DNA from: Spirochaetota bacterium
Lineage (GTDB): Bacteria; Spirochaetota; Spirochaetia; DTKZ01
Assembly (NCBI GenBank): GCA_026418195.1
Contig: JAOABU010000083.1
Span: forward strand, 1-37,337
Reading direction: 5' to 3'
Length of the DNA: 37,337 nt
A program made the translations under genes and the position numbers. How positions within the stretch are numbered: position 1 is the first letter of the stretch; every line of letters begins with the position of its first letter. Under the pieces are notes generated by a model that saw nothing but the letters and a program-made list of their open reading frames with translations, did not search any database and was not told where the DNA came from. Below are positions 34,245-37,337 of this stretch, one piece after another.

Positions 34245-34961
34245 ATGGAGTTTCGGTTTATTCTCGTAGAGCCCTCGGTCCCAGAAAATGTAGGATCGGT
34301 AGCTCGGGCAATGAAAACTCTTGGATTCCATTCTCTTGCGTTGGTACATAGTGAGATTCACAGAGAAGAAAAAGCGAAATGGGTGGCTCATGGTGCAGGG
34401 GAGATCCTGGAACATGCGAAGGTGTATCCTTCGTTAAACGAAGCAATCCGGGATCTAGATTTTGTAGTGGCTACTACTGCTCGTAAACGTTCCTTGAACC
34501 ACGATTATCATACCCCGAAAGAATTATGCAAACTGTTAAAGGAAAAGGAGGGGATAGTCCACAAGGTAGGGCTTCTCTTTGGCCGAGAAGAATCCGGTCT
34601 TACCAACGCAGAATTAGCCTTAGCTCACTGTGTTTCCTCGATTCCTTTGGTAGGAACGTATCCTTCCCTCAACCTTGCGCAGGCAGTGTTAGTGTATGCG
34701 TATGAACTATCCCCCATTCAGTTTACTCACTCAAAGCATTCCGATCGTTTCGATCAACCTTCGGATGAGTTTGTTTACCATGCATTGAAGATCAGGGTCC
34801 AACGGATTCTAGAAGGTATCGGTTTGGGCAAAGAGAATCTTGTAGGGAAACGGTTGTTGGAACGACTGGCTTTGCTTTCTGCTTCGGACCTACGATTGGT
34901 GCATTCGCTCTGTGCACGGTTGGAAAAAGCATTGATTTTCCAGGAGGAAAGAAACGGATGA
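34245..34961 (+). CDS. TrmJ-like tRNA/rRNA 2'-O-methyltransferase (SPOUT)
   Basis: The protein (about 238 residues) is a SPOUT methyltransferase of the TrmH/TrmJ group. It has ILVEPSVPENVGSVARAMKT at the N-terminus, VATTARKRS, GLLFGREESGLTNAEL and the knot motif YPSLNLAQAVLVYAYE. The C-terminal helical extension is typical of TrmJ, which 2'-O-methylates position 32 of tRNA. ATG 34245 is my choice, though GTG 34236 with GGAGG four bases upstream is also possible. The stretch upstream to 34170 is open but has no family similarity. The stop overlaps pcm as ATGA. Confidence 0.88.
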   Translation: MEFRFILVEPSVPENVGSVARAMKTLGFHSLALVHSEIHREEKAKWVAHGAGEILEHAKVYPSLNEAIRDLDFVVATTARKRSLNHDYHTPKELCKLLKEKEGIVHKVGLLFGREESGLTNAELALAHCVSSIPLVGTYPSLNLAQAVLVYAYELSPIQFTHSKHSDRFDQPSDEFVYHALKIRVQRILEGIGLGKENLVGKRLLERLALLSASDLRLVHSLCARLEKALIFQEERNG

Positions 34962-35596
34962 AGGACTGGACAGAGGAAGCGGACCGGATGGTGAAGGACC
35001 AGATTATCCGACGAGGGGTGACAAATGCTAGGGTGTTAGAAGCGATGCGCCGGGTTCCTAGGCATCGTTTCGTACCTTCGCACCTTCGGTACGCGGCCTA
35101 CACAGATCAACCCTTGCCCATTGGCCAAGGACAAACTATTTCTCAACCGTACATTGTGGCATACATGACTGAGTGCTTAAACCCCAAGGTTGGGGATAGG
35201 ATTCTCGAGGTGGGAACCGGAAGCGGGTATCAGGCTGCAGTATTGGCTGAACTAGGGTGTGAAGTCTATTCGATAGAAATTCGGGAGCATCATGCTAGAT
35301 TCGCAGAGGCCCGATTGAAAGAATTGGGATACCCATCGGTGCATATACGGGTTGGAAATGGGGCTTTGGGATGGGAAGAGGAGGCTCCTTTCGATGGTAT
35401 CATTGTCACGGCTGCCGCAGAGAAGGTTCCCAAAAAACTGGTCGAACAATTGAAACCTGGGGGGAGAATGATCATTCCTGTCGGGGATTCTTTCTTTTCC
35501 CAGGATCTCGTACTGATAGAGAAGGAGGAATCAGGGAACGTAGTATCCCGTACCCTAATGGGTGTGCGATTCGTTCCTTTGGTAGATAAAATTTAG
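34958..35596 (+). CDS. pcm: Protein-L-isoaspartate O-methyltransferase
   Basis: The 212-residue product matches Pcm throughout. It has MVKDQIIRRGVTNARVLEAM, the active-site loop PIGQGQTISQPYIVAYM, SAM-binding ILEVGTGSGYQAAVLAEL, the acidic YSIEIREHH motif and FDGIIVTAAAEKVP. It methylates isoaspartyl residues so that aged proteins can be repaired in the cytoplasm. Its ATG overlaps the methyltransferase stop, so the two are coupled. Confidence 0.96.
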   Translation: MKDWTEEADRMVKDQIIRRGVTNARVLEAMRRVPRHRFVPSHLRYAAYTDQPLPIGQGQTISQPYIVAYMTECLNPKVGDRILEVGTGSGYQAAVLAELGCEVYSIEIREHHARFAEARLKELGYPSVHIRVGNGALGWEEEAPFDGIIVTAAAEKVPKKLVEQLKPGGRMIIPVGDSFFSQDLVLIEKEESGNVVSRTLMGVRFVPLVDKI

Positions 35597-35600
35597 ATTG

Positions 35601-35628
35601 CTAAGTTTATGAAAAATCGTGCTATACT
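35601..35628 (+). promoter_or_regulatory. Candidate promoter of the chemoreceptor gene
   Basis: TATACT (35623-35628) resembles a -10 element about 36 bases before the ATG. CTAAGTTT (35601-35608) recalls the -35 of sigma-28 flagellar promoters, but the sigma-28 -10 is not matched. The sigma factor remains open. Confidence 0.3.
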
Positions 35629-35664
35629 GTCATTACCTCTAATTTCTCGGAAGGAGTGGTACAC

Positions 35665-37337
35665 ATGTGGAAGGTTTGGAGGTTCCCTATTACTCTCTAT
35701 ATGTTCTTGCTGGGGATGGTAATCGTTCTCATCACCTCCTTGTTGAAGACATATCTATTACAACCTGTTTGGGGCTTTGGAATCGTTATCCTCATAGGAG
35801 GAGGATTCGCCTGGATATTTACAGTTCCCTTGGGGAAGACCCTGCTTCGTTTACAGCAAGGAATGAAAGATGTGGCACGGGGAGATCTCACATTTCGGAT
35901 AGATTTGTCTTCTCCGATCCGGGAACTGGAAAGGGTAGTCCATCAGTTCGATAACCAGTTGGTAGGGAACCTGCAGATCCTGCTCCTTGGGATGAAGGAT
36001 ATTTTGGAAGATCATAGGGTGTTGGTGCGGGAGTTCCAACGGTCTGCAGAAACTTCCCAGACGAATACCCAGAAAATGGTGGAAGGGGTAGAAGGCCTGC
36101 AACGACGGTACATGGACCTCAACTATCGCATCGAAGAGATGACAGGGATCGTTTCCAGCTTGCATCAAAGCATTCAGCAAGTTGCCAATCAGATTGCTGA
36201 ACAGTCTGGAGCTATCCAGCAAACGTCTGCATCTGTAGAACAAATGACAGCTTCCATCGAATCTGTTGCGAAAATCGCTTTATCCAAACAGGAAACTACC
36301 CAAACCCTCATACGAACTTCTGAAGAGGGAGGAAAAAAGGTCTCCGCTGCCATGTCTGCGATGAATCAAATGGCCCAGGGTATAGAAGAGATCCGCACTA
36401 TTGTGGAACTTATCAATGATGTGGCAGCTAGGACGAATCTGTTAGCCATGAACGCAGCGATAGAAGCTACCCATGCGGGACAGTATGGGAGGGGTTTCGC
36501 GGTTGTCGCAGCGGAGATCAGAAAACTAGCAGAATCCACCGCTTCCCATACCAAGAAAGTAAGCAACACCTTATCGGACTTTACAGAAAAGATGCGATAT
36601 TTGAAGGAGGCAGCGGAAGTCGCATTTTCTACTATCACTCAGTTGAACGAGGAAATCATGAAGTTTGTAGATGCTTTCAGCGAGATCGTTCGTGGAACCC
36701 AGGAGGCCGCATCAGGAGGGAAACAGATGCTCGTTGGGGTAACAGCCCTTCGTACCAGCGCCGAATCTCTTCGAACTGCCTCCGAATCGATGCGAGGAAG
36801 TGTTGGGGAAATACATTCCTCCATCCAGAGTCTGCGAGAATTCGCCCGGGAATCCTACTCCCAGTTGTTGTCCATTGGGAAAGAACTTAAAACGATTGAA
36901 GCTCTGGAAAATGACATTTCCAGAATCGGTGCAGAAAGCTTAGATCATATCAATACCCTTTCCACTGAATTGAAATACTTCCGACTGGAGAAAAACGGCT
37001 TATTGGAAGGAAATGAGTATTCTTTCACCTTGAAAGAGATCATATTGAATCATAAGCGCATGGTATATTGCACAAAAGCCTTTCTTCAAGGACGACTGGA
37101 AAAGAAACATTTTCCCCATCCTCGGGAGACCTGTCCTCTGGATGGATGGATTCATACATTAAAACAGGATCATAGCTTCGGAGAAGATCTTTCGCTGTTG
37201 GAGAAGAAACACCAGGAGTTTCACCATCTGTACGAAACTCTCTTTAGTCGAGCGGATGCAACTCGTAAAGAGGAGAATAAAGGGGAATGGCAGCAGCTCT
37301 ACGCCCAGTTGGAATCTCGATGGAAGGAACTAATCGT
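35665..37337 (+). CDS. Methyl-accepting chemotaxis protein with C-terminal CZB-like zinc domain (3' truncated)
   Basis: The frame is open from ATG 35665 (AAGGAG eight bases upstream) to the window end, 557 codons. Two closely spaced transmembrane helices (about 7-28 and 36-55) leave almost no periplasmic part. A HAMP-like segment ([15 protein letters not shown]) and coiled coils follow, then the signalling tip [20 protein letters not shown] with [18 protein letters not shown]. From about residue 457 a chemoreceptor zinc-binding (CZB) domain is recognisable: [16 protein letters not shown] and [10 protein letters not shown] supply the His/Cys/His pattern. The receptor would sense a cytoplasmic signal, by family knowledge zinc or an oxidant such as hypochlorite, and control CheA. 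Confidence 0.92.
   Translation, partial: MWKVWRFPITLYMFLLGMVIVLITSLLKTYLLQPVWGFGIVILIGGGFAWIFTVPLGKTLLRLQQGMKDVARGDLTFRIDLSSPIRELERVVHQFDNQLVGNLQILLLGMKDILEDHRVLVREFQRSAETSQTNTQKMVEGVEGLQRRYMDLNYRIEEMTGIVSSLHQSIQQVANQIAEQSGAIQQTSASVEQMTASIESVAKIALSKQETTQTLIRTSEEGGKKVSAAMSAMNQMAQGIEEIRTIVELINDVAARTNLLAMNAAIEATHAGQYGRGFAVVAAEIRKLAESTASHTKKVSNTLSDFTEKMRYLKEAAEVAFSTITQLNEEIMKFVDAFSEIVRGTQEAASGGKQMLVGVTALRTSAESLRTASESMRGSVGEIHSSIQSLREFARESYSQLLSIGKELKTIEALENDISRIGAESLDHINTLSTELKYFRLEKNGLLEGNEYSFTLKEIILNHKRMVYCTKAFLQGRLEKKHFPHPRETCPLDGWIHTLKQDHSFGEDLSLLEKKHQEFHHLYETLFSRADATRKEENKGEWQQLYAQLESRWKELI

Noticed and set aside
1-37337. tRNA, rRNA, CRISPR, insertion sequence or prophage
   Set aside because: I found no cloverleaf-like sequence, regularly spaced repeats, transposase or integrase motifs on either strand by reading.

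Overview
The window looks like a chromosomal segment of a flagellated, anaerobic, fermentative bacterium. I think a spirochaete (Treponema-like, Spirochaetota) is most likely, but this is inferred from gene content and has not been tested by phylogeny. The pointers are lipoproteins with relaxed lipoboxes, TPR/LysM envelope proteins, fliS, a chemoreceptor with a zinc-binding tail, a TRAP transporter, a trimeric [FeFe]-hydrogenase and a 31-residue AURKAIP1/COX24-type basic protein. Genes are densely packed, many start codons overlap the preceding stop as ATGA, and three convergent gene pairs overlap at their 3' ends. No rRNA, tRNA, CRISPR array, transposase or phage gene was seen.

Layout. 1-3.8 kb: the end of a sensor histidine kinase, an Rsm22-type methyltransferase on the minus strand, then a two-gene unit for paralogous helical envelope proteins (a lipoprotein and a LysM protein) closed by a stem-loop. 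3.9-7.1 kb (minus): a beta-propeller protein with a degenerate polysaccharide-deacetylase domain, then fliS and two small ORFs. 7.2-8.4 kb: a PLP aminotransferase. 8.4-12 kb (minus): a membrane-anchored DnaK-substrate-domain-like protein, uppP and ftsK. 12-13.4 kb: a TPR protein ending in a degenerate Mrr-like domain. 13.4-17.4 kb (minus): the classical mnmE-mnmG-rsmG cluster. 17.5-17.9 kb: two very small membrane proteins followed by a strong terminator. 18-22.9 kb: a TRAP transporter (dctP-dctQ-dctM) and a membrane-bound AraC-type regulator.

22.9-31.2 kb is the metabolic centre: a divergent hydrogenase locus. On the minus strand lie hydC, a kinase-less GHKL ATPase, a [2Fe-2S]-fold protein, hydB and hydA. 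On the plus strand lie rex, a DRTGG protein, a CBS-plus-GHKL protein, a second DRTGG protein and a PHP-domain phosphoesterase. This suggests an NAD(H)- and ferredoxin-linked, probably electron-bifurcating hydrogenase. Rex would control it by NADH/NAD+ ratio, and a set of accessory signalling proteins travels with it.

31.3-37.3 kb: the tiny COX24-like gene, dxs (isoprenoid synthesis), a VanY-like D,D-carboxypeptidase lipoprotein, a TrmJ-like RNA methyltransferase, pcm and a truncated chemoreceptor.

The observations most worth following are: a stand-alone, membrane-tethered DnaK substrate-binding fold; a deacetylase domain lacking its metal-binding residues; four genes whose ATG lies 6-8 bases after a -10-like hexamer (possible leaderless mRNAs); the hydrogenase-associated signalling cassette; and several small genes that are easily missed.
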